From the NCBI GenBank assembly GCA_015847255.1, contig JADLZK010009289.1:1-64000 (forward strand): a stretch of 64,000 nt of DNA. Reading direction: 5' to 3'. Below, in pieces: positions 12,909-22,360 of this stretch. The stretch comes from Hyparrhenia diplandra (lineage: Eukaryota; Streptophyta; Magnoliopsida; Poales; Poaceae). Position 1 is the first letter of the stretch, and every line of letters starts with the position of its first letter. The position numbers were made by a program, and so were the translations under genes. The notes under the pieces are model-generated. The model was not told the DNA's origin. It was given only the letters and a program-made list of their open reading frames with translations, and searched no databases.

Positions 12909-13289
12909 GGAGGAAAATTTTGCTTTGGATGAAGATATCTCGGCTTAGCTGCCTCAAGCGAGCAAAGGGGCAGTCAGGAGGCGAGGAAGGCGGCTTGGGG
13001 GGCCTTTCGAGGGGAGGCGAGGGAGGCCGATGGCCTGGCAACTCGTTTCCCTGTACGACCTTTGAGGGTAAGGATGGACTCAATGGTGTTGTCGCCTGTC
13101 AGCCTGGTATCTGTTTGTTATACCGAGAAGGCAAATACTATCAGTACCAATTACTACTATACTACTACTATAGATTAGATCGACAGTCACCTTCACTGAT
13201 AGCACAGAAAGCATATACTACCTACAGACTAAAGACTGAACAACTGTCCCTGACAACACGTACAAGCTAATGAAACTTACAGTTGCTTA

Positions 13290-13660
13290 CATGAGGTCGC
13301 TCAAAGGTGCCATTATTTCTCTTAGCTAATCTGGTTTGCGGCTTGTCAATCTCCCGCCCCAGTGAAGATCGCATCGGCCTTCCAACATAATCAAGAAACT
13401 CAAGGTGGGGAAAATGGATTTTTGGAATACGCATTGGGAGGGAGGATGGGAGGCAACGATGTGGGCGTCGGCGTCGAGGAGACGAACAGCGGATGGCTCG
13501 TAACTGCCGGCCGCCGTTGTTCCCCTCCCACCTCACCTCCCCAATGTGAAGCGGCGCGGCGGCGCTCCTGTGGTGAGCGATCGAGGAGCCCCAGCGGCAT
13601 TTGGGTTGGGTTGGGTTGGGTTGGGTTGGACTGGGCCACCACGAATCCAGACCACCTGGG
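13290..13660 (-). other. Candidate 5' exon of an unidentified minus-strand gene
   Basis: On the minus strand a GC-rich leader is followed by frames giving PPNAYSKNPFSPP and then EFLDYVGRPMRSSLGRE and DKPQTRLAKRNNGTFERPH. The reading stops exactly at a GTAAGC splice-donor-like sequence. One frame change is needed in the middle. I do not recognise the family. No downstream exon is found to the left, where the copia remnant begins, so if real it is a truncated gene start. It lies head to head with the ERV1 fragment. Confidence 0.35.
13604..13630. repeat. (TTGGG)n pentamer microsatellite
   Basis: About five copies of TTGGG lie between the candidate minus-strand exon and the ERV1 fragment. The unit is not the plant telomere repeat (TTTAGGG). 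Confidence 0.85.
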
Positions 13661-14208
13661 CCGGCTTTTCCTTCTTCTCTTTTTATAATTCCCTCAAAAA
13701 AAAAATCTCTCATATTCGGTGATTGTTTTTATAATAATTCCTAAAATTATAAACTATATATATGAATAAACATGAGTGCAAAGATCTTGGAAGAGGCTGA
13801 AAACACTTATTTTTCTCTTTTTCTCGTCTAATAAAAAACGGTAATGCTATGTATGGAGCGTCCTTCGTTGATGGGCCGCGCAACCAACTGGCCCATCTAT
13901 TATCACGTAACGGTGACGCTCGTAGGGGGTAGGGTTTGCGTATGTGTGTTCATAGGGGTGAGTGTGCGTGCGTGTTTGGCGTCTGCGTTGTACTGTGTCA
14001 TTCAAAAAAAAAAAAAAAAACTATTTTGCCATCGATTTTACCGTGTTTCCTTTCTTCCTGCTTGGCACTCCGCCTCGACCGGCGTCGTCGCCGCGCGCAC
14101 TCCTCCGCCCACCCCATCCATCCACCAGCCACTGCCTTTTCGCATGATTGCGCTTGTAGCAATCCCGGGTCGCCACACGCACGGGAGCCGGCGGCTACCA
14201 CCTCCTCG

Positions 14209-15010
14209 ATGCCACTGCCGGGCTGGAACCCGCTGGCGCCCGTCCTCCAGACCGTCACCGCCTTCTCGATCCCGCCACATCCTCATCGCCCCTGACGCCG
14301 GCCCCGACGACCACCGCCTCCTATCGCTCTCCCTCTCCCCGCCTTCGCCGACACCACCGCGGCCGGAGGTCCTGAAGGCAAGTCGTTTTTTCTCTGTCCT
14401 CCGCGCCGATGTGATGCCGTCTTCTGTTTGGTTTGGTTTTCTGACGGGGAGGCGATTGGTAACGATTTCGAGTGAATGCGCAGGAGAAGGAGAAGGATGC
14501 TAAGGAGGCGCCCCTGACGAAGGAGGAGGAGGTCGGCCGGGCCACGTGGATGCTGCTTCACACCATCGCAGCGCAGGTGTTCGATCTATTGCTGAGAAGC
14601 ATAACGACGAGCTTAGCATTTGCCCAAATCTGCCGATGCTATTATACTAGTTCACGTTATAGAATGGTCAAAATACAAGCTGTGGATGGGGAGCAACAAT
14701 GCTATCTAGCTTAGCATTTGCCCAAATCTGCCAATGCTATTATACAAGTTCACGTTATAGAATGGTCAGAAACATGCTGTGGATGGGGAGCGACAATGCT
14801 ATCCATGCCATGTATCATAATTCATAGCACATACGTTTTTTATTAGTATACTTGTAGTGGGACGTGGGCAGGGACTGAGATTATTTTGTTTAAATTTCTT
14901 TTGGATCTCATCAACTATGTGACTTGCTTTCAGTTCCCTGACGAACCCACGAGGCAGCAAAAACGGGATGCAAAAGGAGCTGCTAAGCACGAAAGACAAC
15001 CCTATTAACT
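14209..15010 (+). pseudogene. ERV1: ERV1/ALR FAD-linked sulfhydryl oxidase, 5' gene fragment
   Basis: Plant ERV1 is the mitochondrial intermembrane-space oxidase that recycles the disulphide relay. Exon 1 (14209-14377) begins with MPLPGWNPLAPVLQTVTAFS, like other plant ERV1 starts. It then needs a frameshift to reach the Ser/Pro-rich linker. Exon 2 (14484-14576) encodes PLTKEEEVGRATWMLLHTIA, the signature at the start of the Erv1 domain. Exon 3 (from 14934) continues with FPDEPTRQQKRDAK, then a frame slip and loss of similarity at about 14.99 kb. The catalytic CxxC, the FAD-binding HxxxN region and the C-terminus are absent from the window. Intron 1 appears to use a GC-AG border with the consensus AAG|GCAAGT. 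Intron 2 holds a 98-bp tandem duplication. This is a truncated fragment. Confidence 0.85.
14611..14806. repeat. Tandem duplication, 98-bp period, in ERV1 intron 2
   Basis: Two adjacent copies start with GCTTAGCATTTGCCCAAATC at 14611 and 14709. Each continues through CACGTTATAGAATGGTCA and GCTGTGGATGGGGAGC. They differ at a few bases only. Confidence 0.85.
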
Positions 15011-16167
15011 TCCTTTAGAATTTGAGTACTTGTGACTTTGGGAAACCAAAATGTTGCTTGGAAGAGGTTTCAGGATTTGCTGCAACTATAATTTGCTCTC
15101 ATGGTTTTGTACTAGATATCACAATTTGTAAATGTGGAAATGCTCCTAGCTACATCCTGAAAAATTACAATCTGAGTACATTTATAGAATCCTCCAAGGG
15201 TGACACTCTAATCTTTTATGATCTTTCTTATGTGGGGTGCACATGGTTTAGCATGATTCTGATGGCACATTTAGAAAAAAAAAAGAAAAAACATAAGCTA
15301 TGTATTACCAGACTACCACTAAATCCATCAGGAATTGTAAGCTGAAAATAAATGGAAACATGTTTTTTTCCCTGAAAGTTTCTACCTTCTCTATATCACA
15401 ATGCTTTTTTTCTTGTTTGATTGCTTGATATGCACCCAAAAATATGACAATGCTTATCTCAATTTGCTCATCAGCCCCTCTGTTTCACCTTTTAAATTTG
15501 CTGTTTCACCTTTGATTTCTGAATTGTTCTCAGACAATTTGCTCATCAGCCCCGCCTTTTATTATGATCAGTATCACGGTTCTTGTCCCACTTTCATCCT
15601 AGTTTTTAAAACACCAATGTTATAGAACATTACCTGGCGGGGAGGCGCCTTGAATGAAACATGAATCAGTTGTTGCATCTCAAAGCGTGCTTCGAAACAT
15701 GAAGATTTCCCCCATTGTTGCATCTGTAAATGCTCTATTGAAACATCCGATTGTAACTACAGTTACAAGTATATGAATTGTATGTTTTCTAGTAGCTGAA
15801 TTAGTTGTTACATCTCAAAATGTGGTCATGAAACATGAATATTTCCCCCTTCGTTACATCTAGAAGTGGTAACTACTTTAAAGAAGAGGTTATGTAGGAC
15901 TACAACCGGATTTGTTAGCTTGAATGGAAGTAGTTGCAATTGCAACATCATTTTGAAGTAGTTTACACACGTAAAATATATTACTTGCAACGGCGATTAT
16001 GACTAGTGAAACATGTCATAAGAAGCATTGAAACATCCTATGGGACTAGTTGCGGCAGTCCAAATAATACAAGTTCAACACGGTCCAATGTCATAAGATA
16101 TGAGTGTTCGCATAAAGCATAGATATATAAGATGGGCAACAAATTTTTGTTATATGTGCTTGTTTCA
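15011..16167. other. Non-genic AT-rich DNA with repeated short motifs
   Basis: No gene is supported. From about 15.64 kb onward a motif of the type GTTGCATCTCAAA followed by GAAACATGAA recurs (about 15.66 and 15.80 kb). Related motifs reappear in the other orientation at 17.7-17.9 kb and 18.9-19.1 kb, which suggests that the whole 15.6-19.2 kb stretch belongs to one repeat or transposon. Confidence 0.5.
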
Positions 16168-16765
16168 TAAGTCTTCTTTTCCATATTTACAAATTTTGTT
16201 CATTAGGTGTCGACAAACTCATTTCTATCAAATGAGCCATCTTGAGTTAGTGTTACTTTAATCAATTCTACAATACTCATTTCCAAGTGATGCTTCTATA
16301 CAACATTTTCTTTAATTAAATTTGCATGTTTCAGACCCATTGATATTTTGTTAGGTTAGTTCTTTCCCATTGTTGCATTTTTTTCTCTCTCCAATTTATG
16401 CACTTAAGAAGCGTCTTTTTATTACCACGTTGCACCCGCCTTTACCAATATGTTTCTTTTAGATTATGTTATATGTTCTCTATTAGACTAAGCTATTAAG
16501 TTCTTGTATTTGTTTTCTTTAGGCCACCTTTTGTTTGCATACTTGGATTTCATGTAACCTATGATAACTTCTATGAATCCCTCAAGCCAAAAGGGACACA
16601 TTTCTAACACATTCATGACAATGTGGACTTACCTCTTTAATCATGCTTGTCAAGAGTCTTGGAAACATGATGACGACCTTGTCAAGAAATTTGCATTCAA
16701 TGCCATGCACACGATAAGATCTTAAAACTTTCATTGTTCTATCTTTCCTAGATATGAAAAAGGAG
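16168..16765 (+). repeat. Left arm of a 600-bp inverted repeat
   Basis: This arm runs from TAAGTCTTCTTTTCC to CTTTCCTAGATATG. It is repeated in reverse complement at 17900-18499 with only scattered differences. A short open stretch in it reads FNHACQESWKHDDDLVKKF, which may be a transposase or host-derived remnant, but I do not recognise the family. Confidence 0.9.
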
Positions 16766-17899
16766 GTCGACTATAGGAAGAATGTGGTCGGGCTTACTTG
16801 TTTCACCATGAATGAGATCTCCATTGAGGATTTCGTGAAGGACAATTGCATGAATTAGTCAAAGGACATTGGTGTTTTATGTAGTGAATCTAGTGATGAA
16901 ACAAGGATTACATGTTAAGGGTTTCATCTCTGTAACCTACGTTTTTTGGGTACTAGACAACTATTGTGAAGTATGGCAAAAGGATATTGTTGTTCTAATT
17001 CTGCCATTTATTTGTAATTGGCCATGTTTTTAGTGTGGCAAAAGGATGTTGCAACTACCTGAACCATATTGTTGCAGTGTTGTGAATCCAACTATACTGA
17101 TTACTTACGTCAATTGTTTTATTGGTTCAGAATATTTACTTCCATATTATTGTTTGCCATATTGTTGCAATGATGTGAATCAACTTTACAGATTACTTCG
17201 GTCAATTGTTTCATTGGTCCGAATATTTACTTTCATATTATTGTATGCGTATGCTTTAGAAATACCATTGATACAAACACTCATATCTTTTTGACGGTAT
17301 GTGCTAGACCATGTTTAACTTATATTATTGGGTTGTTTCAACTACTAACATAGGATGTTGCTATATCTTTGTATCATCCATTTTCTTTTCTTGCTCTGTT
17401 TCCAAATTAAACAAACATACCTATAGTACCTATAGATAGATTATTAAGCGATTTACAAAGTCGCTACATGCACTGGTACCTTCCGTGGCCCCCACAACAC
17501 ATACCCGGGTGGGCCGAAGGTCCACCAGGTCGCCTTTTATGAGGTTCTTGCCGTTATGCGGCTCTCCGCTCCTCTCTAGCGCATAGAGCTCCGCACAAGA
17601 CCACTACTGCTTGTCGTCAACCTCACCCAAACACGCAAGCCCTCAATGCAGTCTTCATTTCCATTGCAACAATGTTGTAACAGTAGTTTATTTTTAGATG
17701 TAAAAGTACTACATTAATCTTGTTTCATTTAGAGGATTTCAATTGGAATAGTAGTTACACTTTCGACTATTTCATTAGAGCATTTCTAGATATAACAACG
17801 AGGAAATCATCGTGTTTCATTACCAGATTTTGAGATGTAACGGATCATTCAAGTACTTGCAACACCGATGTTTTATTATTTGTCCTTGTTCCATAATCC
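16766..17899. repeat. Spacer between the inverted arms, with an internal tandem repeat
   Basis: The spacer begins with an open stretch reading EVDYRKNVVGLTCFTMNEI, of unknown family. At about 17065 and 17157 a 92-bp unit starting CCATATTGTTGCA is tandemly repeated. The right part (17.69-17.87 kb) repeats the short motifs of the 15.7-15.9 kb region in opposite orientation. A small GC-rich island lies at about 17.47-17.63 kb. Confidence 0.6.
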
Positions 17900-18499
17900 T
17901 CCTGTTCCATATCTAGGAAAGATAGAACACTAATGTTTTAAGATCTTCTTTGTGTGCATGGCATTGAATGCAAATTTCTTGACAAAGGTCGTCATCATGT
18001 TTCCAAGACTCTTGACAAGCATGATTAAAAGAGGTAAGTCCACATTGTCATGAATGTGTTAGAAATGTGTCCCTTTTGGCTTGAGGGATTCATAGAAATC
18101 ATCATAGGTTACATGAAATCCAAGTATGCAAACAAAAGGTGGCCTAAAGAAAACAAATACAAGAACTTAATAGCTTAGTCTAATAGAGAACATATAACAT
18201 AATCTAAAAGAAACATATTGGTAAAGGCGGGTGCAACGTGGTAATAAAAAGACGCTTCTTAAGTGCATAAATTGGAGAGAAAAAAAATGCAACAATGGGA
18301 AAGAACTAACTGAACAAAATATCAATGGGTCTGAAACATGCAAATTTAATTAAAAGAAAATGTTGTATAGAAGCATCACTTGGAAATAAGTACTGTAGAA
18401 TTGATTAAAGTAACACTAACTCGGTATGGCTCATTTGATAGAACAGAGTTTCTTCGACAACTAATGAACAAAATTTGTAAATATGGAAAAGAAGACTTA
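17900..18499 (-). repeat. Right arm of a 600-bp inverted repeat
   Basis: This is the reverse complement of 16168-16765. Long exact blocks such as GCATGGCATTGAATGCAAAT and GACGCTTCTTAAGTGCATAA occur in both arms. The arms could fold into a stem with a 1.1-kb loop. Confidence 0.9.
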
Positions 18500-18648
18500 C
18501 AATGCTATAGATTATTTTTTTAAAAAAAAAAGAGCTATAAATTAATTTTTTTCAATAAAAACAAATTAGGATATCAAATAAAGAAAATATATTTTCACCA
18601 TAAACAAATTAGTGTTAGACTACATAACCCTCGATTTGGGATGGAAAA

Positions 18649-18740
18649 TCAATTGTGTTAGACTCTAAATGAGTAGATCTACACAATGAACATATATGTC
18701 CATTGTGTAGATCTACTCATTCTGAGTCTAACCCAATTGA
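18649..18740. repeat. Palindromic MITE core, copy 1
   Basis: Inverted halves carrying GAGTAGATCTACACAATG and its complement meet at a six-base centre, and the outer parts (CAATTGTGTTAGACT and AGTCTAACCCAATTG) are also complementary. The same core, with CACAGTG in place of CACAATG, occurs at 34.74-35.13 kb, so it is a dispersed family. Confidence 0.8.
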
Positions 18741-19199
18741 TTTTTCTATTTTACGATTTTTTTTTATGATTTACTATGATTTTTCAAAACTGCTTTAGGG
18801 GGTAATTTGACGTTTTGGAAAGTTCGGAGGGGCGATATAGAACGTTTTCATAGGTTGGGGGGTTATGTAGTCTACCACCCATAGTTGAGGGGGTGTGATG
18901 TAGACTTTTTCCGGTAGTAATGCATGAGATGTTGCAAAGATTACTATAACTTGAGATGTTGCAGTATGTTTTAAGTGTTCTAGTCTCATGTTTTTAGTGG
19001 TTACGCTTGAGATGTTGCAAAGTTTTAGTTGCTTCAATCTCATGTTGCAATAGTTGATCCTTGTTGTTTTAGCTGCTTTCGTCCCAGTGTTTGCAGCTAT
19101 TATTCCATTTTAGTTATTGCAATAATATGTTCCTGGTGTTTCATCTGCTTCAGCCCAATGTTATAGTAACAATTATTTCTGTTTTTATTTCAGATTTCT
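18741..19199. other. AT-rich DNA with repeated TTGAGATGTTGCA motif
   Basis: No gene is supported. TTGAGATGTTGCA occurs at about 18.95 and 19.01 kb, with further GATGTTGCA variants nearby. They are the inverse of TTGCATCTCAA at 15.7-15.9 kb. Subterminal motif repeats of this type are seen in DNA transposons such as CACTA elements, but I could not find CACTA termini. Confidence 0.45.
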
Positions 19200-20070
19200 A
19201 TGTTCATCGGCTCAGGGGGGAGAGGGGGCGAGCTAGGTGGACGTAAGACTGTCCACAACATTACAGGTGCTGAAATTTTTTTCAGGCACCGATGCCTCAA
19301 TTCTAGCCATTCACGCTATTCACGCTACGTGGGCACTGATGCTTCCCCTGTGCATGGATCCCACCGCACAACCATCCATCTCCTTCTCGATTTCTCAGCG
19401 GCATGCACAACCATCTCTCCACCGCACAATGTTCCACAAAAAAAAAAAAAAAAAAAAACTCTCCACCGCACAACCATCTCCTTCCTCTGGATTATCAGCC
19501 GCACGACCATCTCCGGACCACACACCGGCCGCTACGCATGGCGCAGGGGCCGACATCAGCGCCGCCGCCGGGGCCGCCACCATCCACGCGGGGGCCTGCA
19601 TCAGCAGCGCTGCCGAGGCCGCCACCAGCCACGGCTGGGAGTTGTTCGCGGGCAGCCACGCGCGGGGTCGCGGGCAAGTACGCCCAGGGGCCGCCGCCAG
19701 ACGCTGCAGGCATCGGCATCAGCCGTGCGGCAAGGCTCGCCGCCGTGGGGGCGCAGCCGGTGGCCGCCGGAGACGAGCGTGGGATGGGCTGCGTGGGCGA
19801 GTCAGAATCGCGCCGGCTGCCTGAGCGCTCCATGGGAAGGCCGTCAGGGGCGTCTCGAACGATTCATGGCTGCTGGGACTCTTTTGGGCGTTCGTGGGCT
19901 TTTGCTGAGGACCGTCCTATGGGCCTGACAGCCATAGGACGTCCCAGCGCCAGCGCGACCCAACAAACTGAAGTATGCATTGGTGGGGCATTTTTTTCAA
20001 GCGTAAAAAGGTTCACAAAAAAAAGAAGAAGAAGAGTGCATGTAAGATGGCAAATACTATAGTAAGTAGT
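19200..20070. other. GC-rich insertion-like block of unknown family
   Basis: The composition changes sharply to GC-rich inside AT-rich DNA, with direct repeats of the type CCACCGCACAACCATCTCC and GCCGCCACCATCCACGC. The open frames translate to low-complexity Ala/Arg/His-rich strings and look like by-products of composition. A 10-bp stem (CGTCCTATGG and its complement, 9-base loop) lies at 19912-19940. A non-autonomous transposon is possible, but no matching ends were found. Confidence 0.4.
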
Positions 20071-22360
20071 AGCAAAGAGAATGAATGACCTTATGTTATT
20101 TACGGTAGGCGCAAAAGGAAGAGACTTGAGCTTGAGGTCAGGCACCTTCTTGAGCTTGAAAATGAAAATGGAATGGGAGCTAGCAGCAACACAACACCCT
20201 CCTCCTCCGTTTTTATACACACACATGACTGCATGGCCCATCAACTCAAGTATTATTATTATTATTATTATTATGAGATGATTAGTGTTTTCCCTCGTTT
20301 ATTTTTTATTATTATTATGAGATGAATTATATTGGTTTATTAGGAATAGGAATTTGTATTGGCTAACTAGGATGAGACATTTAAAATAAACACTACATAA
20401 AATAAACACACTAAAAACGAAAAACGAGAAACAGAGGTACGGATGGATATCGATGGTGTTTGGAAACCGTGGCATCATATCAAGCCAGAAGCTGCATGCA
20501 TGTTTTTATCTCTGCGGCCACTACTGTAAACTTTTGTTTTTTTTAAACAAATTAACGCTGCAAAACAGGCAGCAGCCGATCAGGCTAATTATTATATTAT
20601 AGGGACCAACCAAATAAACGCCGCACGTACCGGTAGTAGTATCAAAAAAGATAAACAATAAATAGTATTACGTACCTAAGAGGATTGATTGGTGCCAATG
20701 TGGCTATGGACGGACCAGAGTTTAAATGAACACCACCAAACGAGACCACTGTAGCTAGACATGTCACATGCATCATCATATCGCGGCGAATTAAGATGCT
20801 AGAAATTTATACACCCTCTCACCACAAAAAAGAGGTGTAATACTAGCTATGAATTTATGCAAGTTAAACTAGAGTAAAATAGGTTTGGATGGCTGTGTTT
20901 AGTTGTCTAAACTTTGGACAACGTTTTGAAATTACTTGTCACATCGAATCATTAAATGTAAAGACACATCATGGAACATTAAATGTAGGTAAATAAAACA
21001 ATTCATTGCATAGTTTAGATATATTTTTACGAGGCGGATTTTTTTGAGTCTAGTTAACTCATGGTAGGACAACAATTACCAAAACAAACAAAAAGTGCAA
21101 CGGTGCATTTTCAGCCACTTGCCAAATTTTGGCTGGAAATAAACACAGCCATAAAATGAAGCCGTTCTTGAGGAAAGGAATTTGACATTCCCTTGTTCGA
21201 GCACCAAAATGCAAAACCTCCTTTCCATAGGATTGAATTCCTCCATAATTTCTTTGCAATTCCTCCAATCCAAACAGGCCCCTAAAGGTGTCATAGAATC
21301 AAATGCAACTAGTGCTTACAAGACGCAAAAGCTGAAATTATACATTGAAGAACGTTGTTTGAACCATTAATCTCGGAAACAACAAATTAAACCATGCGCG
21401 TGGCCTAATAAGTGAGGAATCACACTGGGTCACTGGTGTGGGTGTCCGATCCAATCGCGGATTCTAGCAACTATCATCGTCGCGGCAAGGACATGCATCA
21501 TGCGTGTGATGTGTCCATCTCTTCCAGTTCTCATATGTCCGTACTCGGCTACCCGCACTCAGCTCTGTAAATAGCATTCCATCCGTCTGAAAATAAATGG
21601 TACACTTCTTCTAACATTTAAAACTTGTTCCAAGATAAATATATTTAATCCACTTGGTTGCAGTAGTTTTAAAAATTTCTCTATTTCTTATGTACAACAT
21701 TATATGCTAAAATAGTTTTGATAAGAATAAATATATAACTTTTAAGTAACATTGACCTCCAATAAAAATCCTACAAGAAGTTATTTTAGATATAAAAGGC
21801 CTCACATGGCAATGGCACTGCAGTCATGTCAGTGGTCCTCGTCACCACTGGACTCCTCCATCCATCAATAATCGCTTGTTCATATTAGCGGTTACGAGCC
21901 AGCCATTCATTAAACAATATTTGTCTCCCAACAAATCAATCGATCCAGAGAACAGGTGAATAATGCAATGCAATGAGATGCAATGGCACTGGCCGGAGCA
22001 AGCTAATTCATTCGTCCGGCGCGGTGCGAGCAAGGAGTCCTCAAGAGATATCCCGGTCTATATTCAGTAATCGGAAGGGGGTGACAGCAAAAATGAATAT
22101 ACACTTGGCTCTCTTCACTTGATGGAAGGAAGGTGACAACAAAAACGGATCAAGTACTCTCTTGACTTTCCAAAGAAAAAAAAAAAAAAAAAAAAACAAC
22201 AAAACTCTCTTGTTGTCACCCTTTACAACCAAGCAACCACCCAGCTTCAGTCACAACAGCTTTGCAGCAACAGCCATAGCAGCAAGGGCAGCCGAACAGC
22301 TTACAGCCTCTCCGCCTCAATGCAATGCAAATGCTACCTTACCTCTGCCTTCACTCACGG
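20071..22360. other. Intergenic DNA with MITE-like segments
   Basis: No complete gene is supported. On the minus strand a TATAAAAA box at about 20.21 kb precedes a short open stretch reading FKLKKVPDLKLKSLPFAP, possibly an orphan first exon. A (TTA)n microsatellite lies at 20251-20275. The block from GGCTGTGTTTAGTT (about 20.89 kb) to CCAATCCAAACAGGCCC (about 21.28 kb) has ends typical of small cereal MITEs. A Stowaway-like start (CATCCGTCTGAAAATAAATG) occurs at about 21.58 kb. Confidence 0.45.

Noticed and set aside
13604..13630. Telomere-like repeat
   Set aside because: The unit is TTGGG, not the plant TTTAGGG, and there are only about five copies. It is a plain microsatellite.
15640..19190. 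A complete CACTA transposon
   Set aside because: Repeated subterminal-like motifs are suggestive, but no CACTA/CACTG terminal inverted repeats, 3-bp target duplication or transposase could be found.
19200..20062. Plus-strand open frames of 195-242 codons
   Set aside because: Three phases are open at once, the translations are Ala/Arg/His-rich, and they cross poly(A) runs. No family motif is present.
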